The notes under the pieces were generated by a model, which saw nothing but the letters and a program-made list of their open reading frames with translations, had not been told where the DNA came from and did not search any database. Below are positions 1-10,614 of a stretch of DNA of 64,000 nucleotides, in pieces (within the stretch, counting starts at the first letter, position 1; each line of letters starts with the position of its first letter). The translations under genes and the position numbers were made by a program. This DNA comes from Rosa chinensis (taxonomy: Eukaryota > Streptophyta > Magnoliopsida > Rosales > Rosaceae), in assembly GCF_002994745.2 (NCBI RefSeq), contig NC_037094.1, positions 25,149,001 through 25,213,000 of the forward strand. The letters are read 5' to 3'.

Positions 1-19
1 ATTTGTAGTCTTCAACCCT

Positions 20-1080
20 TCACTCTAGATCATCTTCTTGATCTTCTTGTTCCATATAATGCACTTCTCTTGCTTCACAATATGCTTTGTAGGCGGTGAC
101 GATTTCTTCATGAGCTCTACAAATGTGTGCCCAATGATCAGACATTCCACATCGAGAACATACATCTCTTCGCTCAAACTCCATTGATTGAGGCACTTTG
201 AAAGCGTCATTTAGATGGCTTTTAGTGTTGGTGGCGCCACCAACATGGCCAGAGGCGTTGCCTCCCTTTCTCTCTTTCTACGTTTACCTCTTCGGTTCTG
301 TGTTCGCCTATTTTGGCGGTTACCTTCCCAAGTAGAGCGATTATATGGACCAGAACATCCAGAAGTATCCCTAAGATTAGGGTTTCGCTCTTGGTGCCTT
401 CTCTTAGGGGCGCGACTATAATTGGATTCTGGAATATGCTCTATTTCCACAGATCTCAAATTATAGTTCTTCACAAGGATGTTGTCATGCTTTTCAGCGA
501 CATTCATAGCTCTAATGAGCTCATGAAACCTTGTGATCCTTCCTGCAGCAACATCGATTCGATAGTTCTTAGCAACCATCAATGCAGAGACGGGGAAGGT
601 AGAGAGAGTCTTCTCAATCAACATCGCATGTGTGATCTCTTTACCACAGAATTCCATTAAGGATTTAATGCGAAGTGCTTCCGAGTTGTAGTCAAGAACT
701 GACTTGAAATCACAGATGCGGAGGCTATGCCATCTCACTTCTAGGTCGGGAAGCAGGGAGTCACGGACGTTGCCAAATCTATCTTCGAGTGAGACCCACA
801 GCCTTCTGGGGTCTTCTTCATTCATACACTTGCACTGGAGCGAATCATCCATATGACTAGTCATTAGGATGATGGCTTTGGCCTTATTTGCCTCTAAGGC
901 TACTCTATTTGCTTCCAAAGCTTAAGCTTGCTCAACAGTTAGCACGTCCTGGCTAGGCTCGAGAATCATATCCTGAATTCCATCGGCCTTGAGATGCTGG
1001 CGGACATCACGAACCCACCTGTGATATCCACAGCCAGTTGTTCCCAATGGAGCAAAGTCCAATTTGTTCAGGTTACTCAT
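20..1080 (-). pseudogene. broken Copia-type retrotransposon gag
   Basis: A gag-like reading frame starts at an ATG at 1080 (MSNLNKLDF...) and runs down the minus strand. It looks like the UBN2-type gag of plant Ty1/Copia elements: a long helical capsid-like region (about 918-400) with the family-typical stretch around DFKSVLDYNS and LIEKTLSTFP, then a basic Arg-rich stretch. The frame is broken twice. There is an in-frame TAA at 922-924, and the frame ends at 211-213, after which a different frame carries a perfect CX2CX4HX4C zinc knuckle (119-160, beginning CSRCGMSDHW) and ends in an acidic tail at a TGA at 20-22. Gag packages element RNA in the cytoplasm. This copy cannot make an intact protein. 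No protease or polymerase part is visible because the element runs off the left edge. Seen: stops, shift, knuckle. Inferred: Copia affiliation. Confidence 0.8.
119..160 (-). other. CCHC zinc knuckle of the gag pseudogene
   Basis: In the shifted minus-strand frame the residues are spaced C-x2-C-x4-H-x4-C, the exact retroviral-type zinc knuckle used by gag proteins to bind RNA. It lies out of frame with the upstream capsid-like part, which shows that at least one indel hit the element between about 210 and 240. Confidence 0.85.
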
Positions 1081-1809
1081 CCTGAAAGAGAACAAGAAAT
1101 TAGGGTTAGTTTCGGAGTGAAATAGGCTACCACGAAAACATATAAAATTTCTGAGTGTAATCACTTCCAAGAAATTAGGAATTTCTGAGCGTAGTCGCTT
1201 CCAAGAGATATTAGATTAGATTGAAACAATGACGTAAGTGGTCGATCATAAATTCTCTACAAACTCTAAGTTTGGAGATCTCAACAAGCTTTAAGCTTGG
1301 AGTGAGCACGAACCCCCACAGTTTGGCTTAATTTGGTCTCCCATATGATGAAGAAAGGGGGGTAGAAGAAGGGAGGTTGCAAGTCCTAAAAAAAAAGAGA
1401 AATTAAATGTAAAAACTCTAAAAAATAGGAACTTAAAAAAAAAATAACTCGAAATAGGTTGCCAGAAAAGTTGGTCTGAAAATTGTCGTAATTGGCCAGA
1501 AAAGTCGCCGAAAATTGGCCGGAAAAGTGGTTGACCGGCGTTAACTGGAGGGCTGACCGGTGTTGACCGAATGCTGATGTGGCATTAGTGCTGACATGGC
1601 AGGCTGATGCTGTTGCTGACGTGGCAGTGAGGTCCATTGTTGACATGGCGATGGGGTCCGCTGATGACGTGGCGCGGGTCCGGATGTTGATGTGTCGTGG
1701 TCCCTCTTGCTGACTTGGCGAGGGCCTGTGATGACGTGGCGTAGTAGCTGGGCTTTGACTTCTTCTGGGTTTGACTTTTCTGGGCTTTTGTCTCTGGGCT
1801 TGACTTCTT

Positions 1810-1842
<33 letters not shown>

Positions 1843-2257
1843 CTGGGCTGGGCTTCCTTTCTTCTCTTTTTCTTTTCTTCTTTTCTGCCGGTTTAAGATG
1901 CAACTGCTCAGGTGGCCGGTTCACGTCTTTTTAGGCCGGTTTTTGGACTTTTTCTTCCGGTTCCCGAAACTTCAGATCAACGGGCTTCTGCTACCAAAAT
2001 TTGGTGGAAATTTGAGGTCCGGAAGATGGTGAACCGGTGGAATATTTGCTGCGAGTTGTATGGAGCTTCCGGTGGCCGGTTCGGTAGGTTTCCAGCCTGT
2101 TCTTGGGGTGTCGCCACCAATTCTGGATTCCTGGAATCGAGTTCTTAAAGGTGTGAGGTGGAGGCAGAAAAGGCTTCAAGGTTTTGTATTCGGATTCAAG
2201 GTTTTTAGCTTCTTGAATCAGGGTTTGGCTATTTGTTTCAGGGTTAGGGCTTCGTGC
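1081..2257 (-). mobile_element. untranslated leader of the minus-strand Copia-type element
   Basis: This is the stretch between the LTR (2258-2499) and the gag start (1080). It contains a poly-T run at about 1811-1841 (poly-A on the element strand), GGCCGGAAAA-like repeats at 1490-1530, and a degenerate array of TGACGTGGC-like words at 1555-1740. The next bases after the LTR, reading GCACGAAGCCC on the minus strand, sit where a primer-binding site should be, but I cannot assign the tRNA. Open frames here are low-complexity and not convincing genes. Confidence 0.55.
1555..1740. repeat. degenerate array of TGACGTGGC-like units
   Basis: Nine or so near-copies of the word TGA(C/T)(G/A)TGGC, spaced roughly 15-30 bases, follow one another (for example at about 1569, 1592, 1617, 1640, 1664, 1688, 1711 and 1732). 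TGACGTGG combines the TGACG and ACGTGG cores bound by plant bZIP factors. Whether these act as regulatory sites is inference. The repetition itself is plain in the sequence. Confidence 0.6.
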
Positions 2258-2499
2258 TGATAACCTTTTTAAGGAAAACTAAATTGGGAGAGAATTGAGT
2301 CGTCCTTTCATTGATAATAGGGGTCTCTTTATATAGAGGATTATAAGCATAGAGATAGAGTTGTATATGGAAACATAATCGTACATTGATAGGATATCTC
2401 CAAAGATTCTCCGAGAATATCTCTAATATAAACTCTATTTTAACTAGAGCAAGTAATCTCGAGTTTGGGCCAGACACATATTCTGGATTTACTTGAACA
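2258..2499 (-). mobile_element. 5' LTR of the minus-strand Copia-type element
   Basis: Read on the minus strand, the block opens with TGTTCAAG at 2499 and closes with GGTTATCA at 2258, as expected for a TG...CA terminal repeat. It has a TATA box (CTATATAAAGAG) near 2325-2338 followed by leader-like sequence. The right flank at 2500 passes directly into the middle of a Mutator-like element that is complete elsewhere in the window (56023-56885), which fixes this as the insertion edge. The 3' LTR and left flank lie outside the window, so LTR length (242 bp) rests on one copy only. Confidence 0.6.
2325..2338 (-). promoter_or_regulatory. TATA box in the retrotransposon LTR
   Basis: CTATATAAAGAG on the minus strand lies about 165 bases inside the LTR, the normal place for the U3 promoter that drives genomic RNA of an LTR retrotransposon. 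Confidence 0.5.
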
Positions 2500-2634
2500 A
2501 TATAATATTTTTTGGTATAATTATTGTCCTTAATAGTCATTTTATAGTAGGTTATATATGTCATTTAATAATTCATAATAGATTGAGGTCAAGTGAGCGG
2601 ATTTGGAGGTCCCAATGTCCCAATAGAAACTCTC
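2500..2634. mobile_element. right half of a Mutator-like element split by the Copia insertion
   Basis: About 135 bp nearly identical to the right end of the element at 56023-56885, ending in the same AATAGAAACTCTC terminus. The left part is missing because the LTR retrotransposon begins at 2499; it should lie left of the window. A 10-base direct repeat near the end (cccaatgtcccaat) is absent from the other copy. Confidence 0.7.
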
Positions 2635-3427
2635 AAATGACATTTGACACACCAGCCTTCATATTCAAATTTGACACACGCATTTTAATATCTCCGTTGG
2701 AATGCTCTAATAAGCCAAATACAACTATCCTTTTAAGTATTGATGAGCTCACAAATACAACTATCCTTATTGATGAGCTTCGATTCTCTAATTCAAAGTT
2801 TCATTGCATAAAAACTTGAATCACAATCTTAATTGTATTCGTAGGTTTACGGGCGTGCATGCCTTCATACAGTAACCTAGTGCCTCATTCTCATGGAGAT
2901 TAAAAGCATTGGGTTCATGCAATCCCGGTGATTGACGGTTAATTACGATGAGTTCATTCCATTGCTTAGATGCCAAATGTGTGTTAATCTAGCTAAGACA
3001 AGAATATTAGAGTACGAAGTTGGCTGGGCGTGTGAGAGCAGCGACTGATATAAACAGTCTCTCATGTATTACTTCTTCTCCAAGCACGAATCATGAAGAC
3101 TGAACTGAACGGACTTAATTTGATCGAACTTGGGAAGCAATGCAGCATCCATTAAGGTTGCCCTTTTAGCGCACGTTTTTTGAGATCATTTAACTAGATA
3201 TTACCAAGTCATTTTCTGAGTATTCTGCTACGTTTTATAGTCAATTTTTTAATATTGTCCTCATTTGAGGTGAGGAAGTTCTTATCACTAAGCTAATTGA
3301 CCAAGTCCTTATATGACGTACTGGGAAAAGATTTGATCTTAGTTCAGGACATATCATTCAAAAGCTTTAAATAACCCGACTTAAAAGTAGTTGACATTTT
3401 CAGAGACGTACCTTAATTATCGGCTAT
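2635..3427. other. intergenic, nothing recognised
   Basis: AT-rich sequence with a short direct repeat (ACAAATACAACTATCC at about 2717 and 2753). I see no coding region with convincing composition and no repeat termini. Confidence 0.5.
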
Positions 3428-3435
3428 CCCAACTC

Positions 3436-4468
3436 CAGGGGCGGAACAGTGTAGAGGCCTGCCGAGGTCCGGACCCTCCCTTTGTTTCTAGTAGATCAAC
3501 TAAAAGCCTTGTAATAAGGCTGTAAAAAACATATGAAACGTTTAACACCATTGATTAGATCCCCCCTCCCAAACATTATTTTCAGCCCACTCACAATGAA
3601 CTTCATAAACATTGGCCCGCATGAGTCTAATGGAAAAAGAAAGATAGCAAACTTACCTGGTTGGTTATTTTATTTGAATCAAACCCGAAGTCGGGTACCG
3701 ATCGATAGATATATTCATCTAAAGCCAGAATAGGCCATTACAAACCCTTCCGCTGCCATCTACAGACATACATGAAGGTAGTGGTAGTCCCCATAGTGGT
3801 ACATAGAAATAGATCTACCCATTAGACATTCATGTACGTAGATATAACGGAGATCCTCCTTTGGTACTACTCTAGAGGCGCTAGAGATACATAGAGTGCA
3901 CATAACGTGCATTTAGCTTCCTAAAAGGAAATTATTGTAAAAGACTGTGCTAAAACATAAATAATGGACTAGGGCCAAAATCCCATCACAAAAACTCAGA
4001 GCCTAAAAGGGCAGCCACCAAAGAAAGCCCACGCAGGGCCCAACAGCGTGGTCAGGTCCAGTCCACCTGCTCTATCCCATCCCTGCCGTACGACACAATC
4101 AGGCCGAGGTCCGTCCATCGCACGCTTCCACAACCCGAGCCGCTTCGATCCACGCCACCACAATCTCTCGCTGCTCGCGACCCAAATCGCCACGGCCTCA
4201 CCGCTACAACCCACGCCAGCCTAGAGAAAAACCAAACCTCGATCCGGATCACTGCATTGCATGCCTGGTTGGTTATTTTCTTGAATGATATTATGAATGA
4301 ATTATATTTGGTCTTAGAGACGGGTTGAATGAAAAATTTATTGATTTGAAGATGAAAAGAGTATAATTCTCAACTAGTATCTTACACAAAAAAAAAATAA
4401 GGAAAATACTAAAGTCGATGTCATATGTTTAAACTCCCCCCCCAACAATAAATCCTAGTTTCGCCCGG
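3436..4468. mobile_element. non-autonomous hAT-like transposon
   Basis: The element opens with CAGGGGCGGAAC and closes with GTTTCGCCCGG, which are imperfect inverted repeats. It is flanked on both sides by the identical 8-bp duplication CCCAACTC (3428-3435 and 4469-4476). An 8-bp duplication and a CAGGG-type end are hallmarks of the hAT superfamily. No transposase frame survives. A GC-rich block (about 3990-4255) sits inside an otherwise AT-rich element and may be an old transposase 5' leader or captured DNA. The right 200 bp is related in inverted orientation to 26407-26655. Confidence 0.8.
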
Positions 4469-4476
4469 CCCAACTC

Positions 4477-5554
4477 ATTTTCAGATTTTGTTAAATTTTA
4501 ATATGCATTTCATTTTTATGAATAATTATGTCTAACCAATATACTGATGAAGAAATAAGACCGATTAGTCAGATATATGAAGAAGTAAAAGTGAAGCAAT
4601 TGAATACTATTTTTACTTTAAAAAAAAAAAAGAATTTAAATATTATTCAGCAATGTATGTTTTTTCTTAATTTTTTTTTGTGGCAATAGGGGAGGGAATG
4701 ATGCTGCATCCTAACTAACATTCCTCTACTCATACAAACATAAATACAAACCAAAGATAGTTAATATAATATATCATATTTGACCTAGCGCTCTGCTAGG
4801 GTTTATCATCAGCCTCTCACCTTCAATAAAATTTCCAAACCTCAATGGTTGTGGCCATTGCTAGCCTTATGGTTAATTGTTTCTTTCTTCTTGTTGCTTT
4901 CGTTATGTCGCTTGGAGCGCCGCCTTGGATATGGTTTCTGACAGTTGTTGTCTGGGATGGCAGTTCTGGTGTTTTGGTGACTGCTCTGAGACCGAACTCT
5001 GACAGCATGGATCTGAGTTGGTCTGCATCGGATCTACACGACTGGGTCTAGGATCGGAGTCGTCCGGCTGGCCTCCTTGTGGTGGTTGGGTTTCATCATA
5101 GGGCGAACATGGTTGTTATTGATTTGGATGACAGATGTTTGGAAGTCAAGCCAGATTTTGCTGGTTTTGGACTGAAGAACATGGTGGATGATCAAAATGT
5201 TTGCACTGATGTTAGACATGACGGATCTCTGCTGCGTCGAAAAGTCGTCAAAGTTGGCCTGGTCGGATTCAGAAGTCTTCGGGCAGCAAGAGGACGTCGG
5301 TGCTGACGGCTTGGAGCGTGGTGGTGGTGCCTACAGGGTGCCCTTATCATTTTGGAGGACTTGGACCTTCTGTGAATCCAACTGGGTTGTGGGCTATGAT
5401 TGTTTGGATTGGGTCTTGACTTGTAGGGCTTTATTCTTTCATGCTTTTTGTTGTTTATTTTTTGTCATACTGATGTGCTCATATTTTCCTATATTTCTAT
5501 GCCTCTTAATCTTGATATTTTTGTTTAGTTCTCCTTATTTATGATTCATTTACA
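4477..5554. other. intergenic; LINE-like GC-richer block
   Basis: About 4800-5440 is richer in G and C and reads like the 3' untranslated part of plant L1-type LINEs (TTGG/TGGGTTGTGGGC-type wording), without a clear poly-A tail or target duplication. The flanks are AT-rich with nothing recognised. The LINE call is weak. Confidence 0.3.
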
Positions 5555-6929
5555 TGTTTTAGTGTTTTTGTAGGTTTGTTTCATAGAGAGAAGAAAAGAA
5601 GCCAAAATGAGCTAACTAGGATTGAAAGACGCCCAGGTCCCAGAATCTGTCTGTGCAGAACACCCAATTTCACCGAATTACTGGGAGTAACTCAGATCGA
5701 ATCAGACAATGAGCTTTATATCATTGGAACCATACGGATGTCTACTTTCCGTATAATTTTACGGATCTCAATTTCGATACTTCTGGAGAAAGTTATGATT
5801 ATTTGAGTGAAGATACGTCGGACAAAAAATCTGCTCGGGAATTTACAACCATTCGTGGAGAACTCAAGTTTCGTAGCACAAGATCATCAATCCTATTGTT
5901 TCAAAGAAGTAAATTCAAATGAGGATGCAGAGAACACATGTATTCCTACTTCTACGAGAGATATTTCAAGCTTTTCCCATTCCAAATCAAGAAAGGAATC
6001 TAAACCCAAGTTTTACAAGGAAACATGAAGCCAAAGATGAGCAGAAATCTTCCCTATATAAGGGAGCACGAATTTACATGAGAGAGAGAGTCTCGGAGCA
6101 CAATGTAGACGTCGAAGGAGCGGAGACGACTCATCCATCTTTCCCCTTCCATTCTTTTTATGTTTTTCTTATGTTTTACTTAGTTGTCTTTTGTTAAACC
6201 TTTTCTAGGGTTAGGATGATGCCCTATCATGATTGTTTATGTACTTTGATGTTTTATTGATGGATTTATAGTTTCTTTATGATGAATGCTTAATCACTAT
6301 TTGAATTGATGCTTTATGTTTAAGTTCTTTGATTGATCACCTTAGGGCTTTGCATATAATAATTGGAAGACAAATTTGAAGCAGAGATGCAATATAATTT
6401 GATTAGCTTCTTGTGATTAAGTATGGTAAATTACATTATTACTTGAGAAAGACTAATGGTTTGCTTGATTCCCTTGTTTTCAAAAGCGTAATGAGTCTTG
6501 CATGTTAAATTTATACCTGAGAAGGATAAACTGCATAGTTAGGATATAAGATCTTTACCCGAGAGGGAGAGCATCATACACTCAAGGAAAACTATGGTCT
6601 AGATTACCTGAGAAGGACTTAGATACAGGAGTTATCATTTATAGAAACAAAAGAATCTGTTAATTGCATTGAAACAGAAATAGGATTGTTAGTGGTTGAT
6701 TCTGAAACCTTAGGTTTTATCATTATTTGTTTGTTTGTTTCTTATTTGTTTAGTCAAAAACCTTAAAACCATATCTTATTTAGTTTGATTGTTTATGTGT
6801 TTTTGTGTTTGGATTAATTAGGTTAGGATTTAAATTGATTATCAATCCTCAGTTGGAACGACCTCGTACTTGCACACTATACTAACGACGATTCGTGCGC
6901 TCGCAAGTTTTAATTAAAATTTCACAACA
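5555..6929 (+). mobile_element. solo LTR of a Ty3/Gypsy (Athila/Ogre-like) retrotransposon
   Basis: The block starts TGTTTTAG and ends ATTTCACAACA. It has a TATA box (CCCTATATAAGGG, 6053-6067). The downstream part contains four spaced variants of ACCTGAGAAGGA (about 6440, 6515, 6557, 6607) and a terminal region wording typical of large Gypsy LTRs (AACGACCTCGTACTTGCACA). No internal domain, primer site or second LTR follows, so it looks like a recombination-derived solo LTR. I could not find a clean 5-bp target duplication, so the exact ends are tentative. Confidence 0.55.
6053..6067 (+). promoter_or_regulatory. TATA box of the Gypsy-type solo LTR
   Basis: CCCTATATAAGGGAGC is a strong TATA element about 500 bases into the LTR, marking the U3/R promoter on the plus strand. 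Confidence 0.55.
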
Positions 6930-7831
6930 CATACTCCCTTCTCTTTTGAAGAGTGTTATGATTATTGTTATCTCTTTTTGAGAGAATAGGTCGCAAAAGA
7001 TTTGGTAAATCTGATGACCTTTTAATTTACTTCAGAATATTAGGTCTTTTGTTAGAATAAAAGTGCGTGGACTTTATAAAAGGTGGCTGTGCTAGGGGTA
7101 CTAGGAGCTTGTTCTTGGTATTTAGAATAGGTTTTTGTATTCTACAAATTGACTCTTTCTGTCGACCATAGGGGTGGGTTATTTTTGTATTGCTTGCTGA
7201 ATTTCAAACAATAGATGACCTTTTTTGATCAAGAAACATTTCTCTACTCATCTCCTATTTTTTGAAAAATTATTGAGCCATTCATCTCACTAAGTCAATA
7301 ATATTATGTTCACAACAAATCCTAAAGATTTGTAAATGAGAAAAACAAAACATGAGAAACTCTATAGGCACAAAACCAGAAAAACTCTATGGCACGAAGC
7401 CCTGCCAAAGGATTCCACGAAAAGACAGAAAACATTGATGGTTATACAGTTGGGTCGTAGTTTTATTAAATTCTATAAATGATATTAATTTCCTCCAATA
7501 ACTCAAAATATATACAACTAAAAGTTATTTATCATTGTCTTAAAAGAGTACTTTTGTTAATCAATAAAACAGAGTGGTGCAAAATATATAACTCAAACTG
7601 CTAAAAGGATCAAAACATTTGTGCTAGAAATTTGTGTGATGACTTGTCATATTAGTAGAGATATGTATGAACTTGCTCTGCTTTCTTGTGTAAAAGCCCA
7701 TGTCTTGGGAGAAAGGAAGAATGAAAAAAAAAACACGAGATCTTAAATTGTAAATGGTCAGGTTATACATGAACATTCAAAAAATGTGAGCACAACATCA
7801 CCGAAATGATATTTACCAAAAAAATCCCTTC
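6930..7831. other. intergenic, nothing recognised
   Basis: AT-rich DNA without a convincing frame, RNA gene or repeat terminus. Confidence 0.5.
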
Positions 7832-9175
7832 TTTTTTTTTTGAATTTGAAGTTGAATTCATTAGATCAACAGCCAAAGGCTAGATTCTACAAGAACTTAC
7901 ATAAGAAATCCAGCTGGAAAATCCGAACTACCTACCTAAGCTAGAGTAGACCATTAAGATCTCTAGGACGTTCACATTTAAGCAAGTCAATCTAAGAATG
8001 AACAAACCTCGTCTTCTACGGAAAGGAAATCATTCAAGTAGCTCTCCCTTGCCAATTACGCAATTTTGGTACAAGTAAGAAACTAGAAAGTAGAAACGTT
8101 ATAGAAGACTCATAGAAGTCCATTCAAATTCACATAAGCTTAGACTTGATAAAAGAAAATTAAACAACAACTAACTCCTTCCCTTTCAAGCTGGAACTTT
8201 TACCCATAGACTACTTTGCCATATTGCCTTTCTAGGGAGACCTTTTCTTCTCATTACCCTCCCCATACTTGGAGGTCTGCCGCTTGTCACCATAAGGCAA
8301 CTTGTTTTTGCTGCCAACGAGTCTTCCCCTTTTCCTCTTCACATGGCCAGAATTAGCCTCCTCCTGCACAACCGGAACCAGGCCAAGGTTTTCAGGATCC
8401 AAGTTGAGATTCTGCTTACCCACAGCCAAACTCAGCTTCAGCTTCTTTGGAGACACAGTCAAGCCATCCTCCCTGCCTAGATGCTTGATAATCCTTTTTG
8501 AAGTCATTGCCGTCTCCTGCAAAGCTCGCACCACCACATGCATCTTCTGCTTTGGAAACATAGAGCTCAGAGGTGGTTCAGGAAGCTGACCTGGAAGTGG
8601 AGTCTAAAACACAAGAGTTGGGCATGGAGTTGAAACCCTAGCCGTCATAGCCACCGAAACACTGCTGCCACTAGTGGTACTAGAACACGACGCCATCGTG
8701 ATATCATGCAATGGCAGCATACCAGTCTGCGCCACCGAAACCATATGCTGGGAACCCAGAACAGTTCGTTCAGCCTCCTCATCATCTTCGTCCAATGCCG
8801 GTCCCGAACACGGCAAATCCAACATGATTCACGAGCCCCTAGTTTGAACAACGACCGAAAAGCTTATCATACTTGAATCTGCACAAGAACTCGACCTCAT
8901 CTTCCGCCCAATACCAACGTTTAAACGGAAATGGCTTGTTCAACGGTGTCTCAACTCGAATCCGAAGCTTCCCAGCCTCCTCTTGGCATTCTTGTCAATC
9001 TCTTGAAAGTCGCCCAACGTATAACTGATCATTGTCATGACTCGTTCAGACCGGAAAGCCGGCGAAATACCTTGAAGAGTGATCCAATATAACGTCGTGA
9101 CCAGAGGAACTTTCTCCACGTGTATGATGCCATCATAGCATGCGAGAGCCACCGGAGCATGGTGTTATAAAACAA
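7832..9175 (-). pseudogene. decayed LINE with ORF1-like (DUF4283-type) region
   Basis: On the minus strand a region at 9152-8940 carries the pattern of plant LINE ORF1 proteins (VPLVTTLYWITLQGISP, then an LGDFQEID turn). After a frame change the typical KPFPFKRWYWAEDEVEF and FKYDKLFGRC string follows (about 8935-8830), with a stop in place of the second cysteine of the expected zinc knuckle. A basic tail (VKRKRGRLVGSKNK, 8320 region) lies further on. The 3' end has LINE-like wording and a poly-A tail (poly-T at 7832-7841). The ORF2 reverse transcriptase is absent between the ORF1-like part and the tail, so this is an internally deleted copy. ORF1 products bind LINE RNA; this one is not translatable. 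Confidence 0.65.
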
Positions 9176-10605
9176 CATGTCATATATAAAGGGCAAAATT
9201 TTCTTTTGGGTGACAAGTGTGTGTTTGGACGAAACAATTTATGTGTTTTTTTCTTGCCTAATCCTTTATGGGAGCTTCTATTCATACCTCCAATATTGGT
9301 ATTTAGACCTCTCTTTTTTCCAAATAATAGTTAACTTTGTCAACTCATGTCAAATTACCAATAAAGACATAAATAAGGAAAAAAAATATCTCTTCTTATC
9401 TCTACGAACAGTAATACTCATTGCACTATAAAAAAATAAAAAATAAAATGAGAGAAAATAGGAAATACAAAGACAACTCAGTTGATAAAGCCCTACTCAT
9501 TCTGAATGCAAACATTCATGTGAATGAGCGGCGACAAAAAGCAGTACTCTAGCACGTTTCAGTTTAGCGACAATGACACCTAAATGCAATGAAAATAATA
9601 CTTAATTGGAAAACATATTTGTACGAGATGATGAGCAAACATTGTATTATTGCCTATGCTAACCAAGAGTCGACAATTCATTGAAAAAGTACTAGCACCT
9701 CCATAACTCGTATCTGGAGGATGAACTTCCAAAAAAAAAAAAAAATTGCTGCAATTCCAAATCTTCAAAAACTGAAGGAGGTCCAACTAATGATTTTTTA
9801 AAGTATGAACAGAATCTTTAAAAAAGGGCTTTTATTGATTTTATTGGATGATGAGTATTATAAGAAGATTAGAGAGGTGTAGATAGCAAAATTGTTATTT
9901 GTAAAAGTAAGTTGGAGGTCTATTAAGTGAGGAAGTCCAAATACTAAATTTAGAGGTATGAATAGAAACTCTCATCCTTTATTAATTAAAAAAAAAACTT
10001 AAATATGTAATTATGTATCGAGATGTTTAGAAACTTCTAGCACCCATATCATAAGCTAAAAGAAAATTCGACTCCCAAATCTTGTTTAACCTCTATCCAA
10101 TGCTTCTTCAGTATCTTGTGGATACGAGATCCAATAAAATCGAGTAGCTATATATTAATAATCAACCTGGCTTTTAACCCCATGGGGCAGAGAACAGCGT
10201 TCGTTGCCAAATCGATTATAATCAATGAGATCCTACTAGGCTACGACACATGGTAGCCAATATATCGGTAGGGGAGATTCCAACTCTATTTATATAAAGA
10301 TGGGTCAGATATCTTTCAAAAAAAAAAGCTGGGTAAGATATGTAAAATCTAAACAAACCCTTCTAGCATGCCTTGCAAAGCTGTAAAATAGCCACAAACT
10401 TGAAAAATAATTCTTCGTAGGAGTGTATACATCATGGTTCTGTTTACCAAGATGTAAAGTAGCTCCAGGAACCAAGTATCTGGATTTTGAAGGAGCCTTC
10501 TAACTGCACCCAATAATTTGATCACTACACCTACAAACCCACCCAACTCCCAAAACAAATTTCAAATAAATTCTCAACTTTGCTCAAATATATTGATAAA
10601 TGGTT
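9176..10605. other. intergenic; possible remnant of the 56023-type element
   Basis: Mostly AT-rich and featureless. Around 9880-9975 the wording (GGAGGTCTATTAAGTGAGG ... ATAGAAACTCTC) resembles the right end of the Mutator-like element at 56023-56885, but no left partner or target duplication was found. Confidence 0.35.
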
Positions 10606-10614
10606 TTTGAAGAA

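Noticed and set aside
1541..1924. 127-codon minus frame rich in Lys and Glu
   Set aside because: It is produced by the poly-T run and the TGACGTGG array in a retrotransposon leader; composition is low-complexity, not protein-like.
5550..6934. 5-bp target duplication of the Gypsy-type solo LTR at 5555
   Set aside because: Left TTACA does not match the bases after any of the possible right ends, so the boundaries stay tentative.
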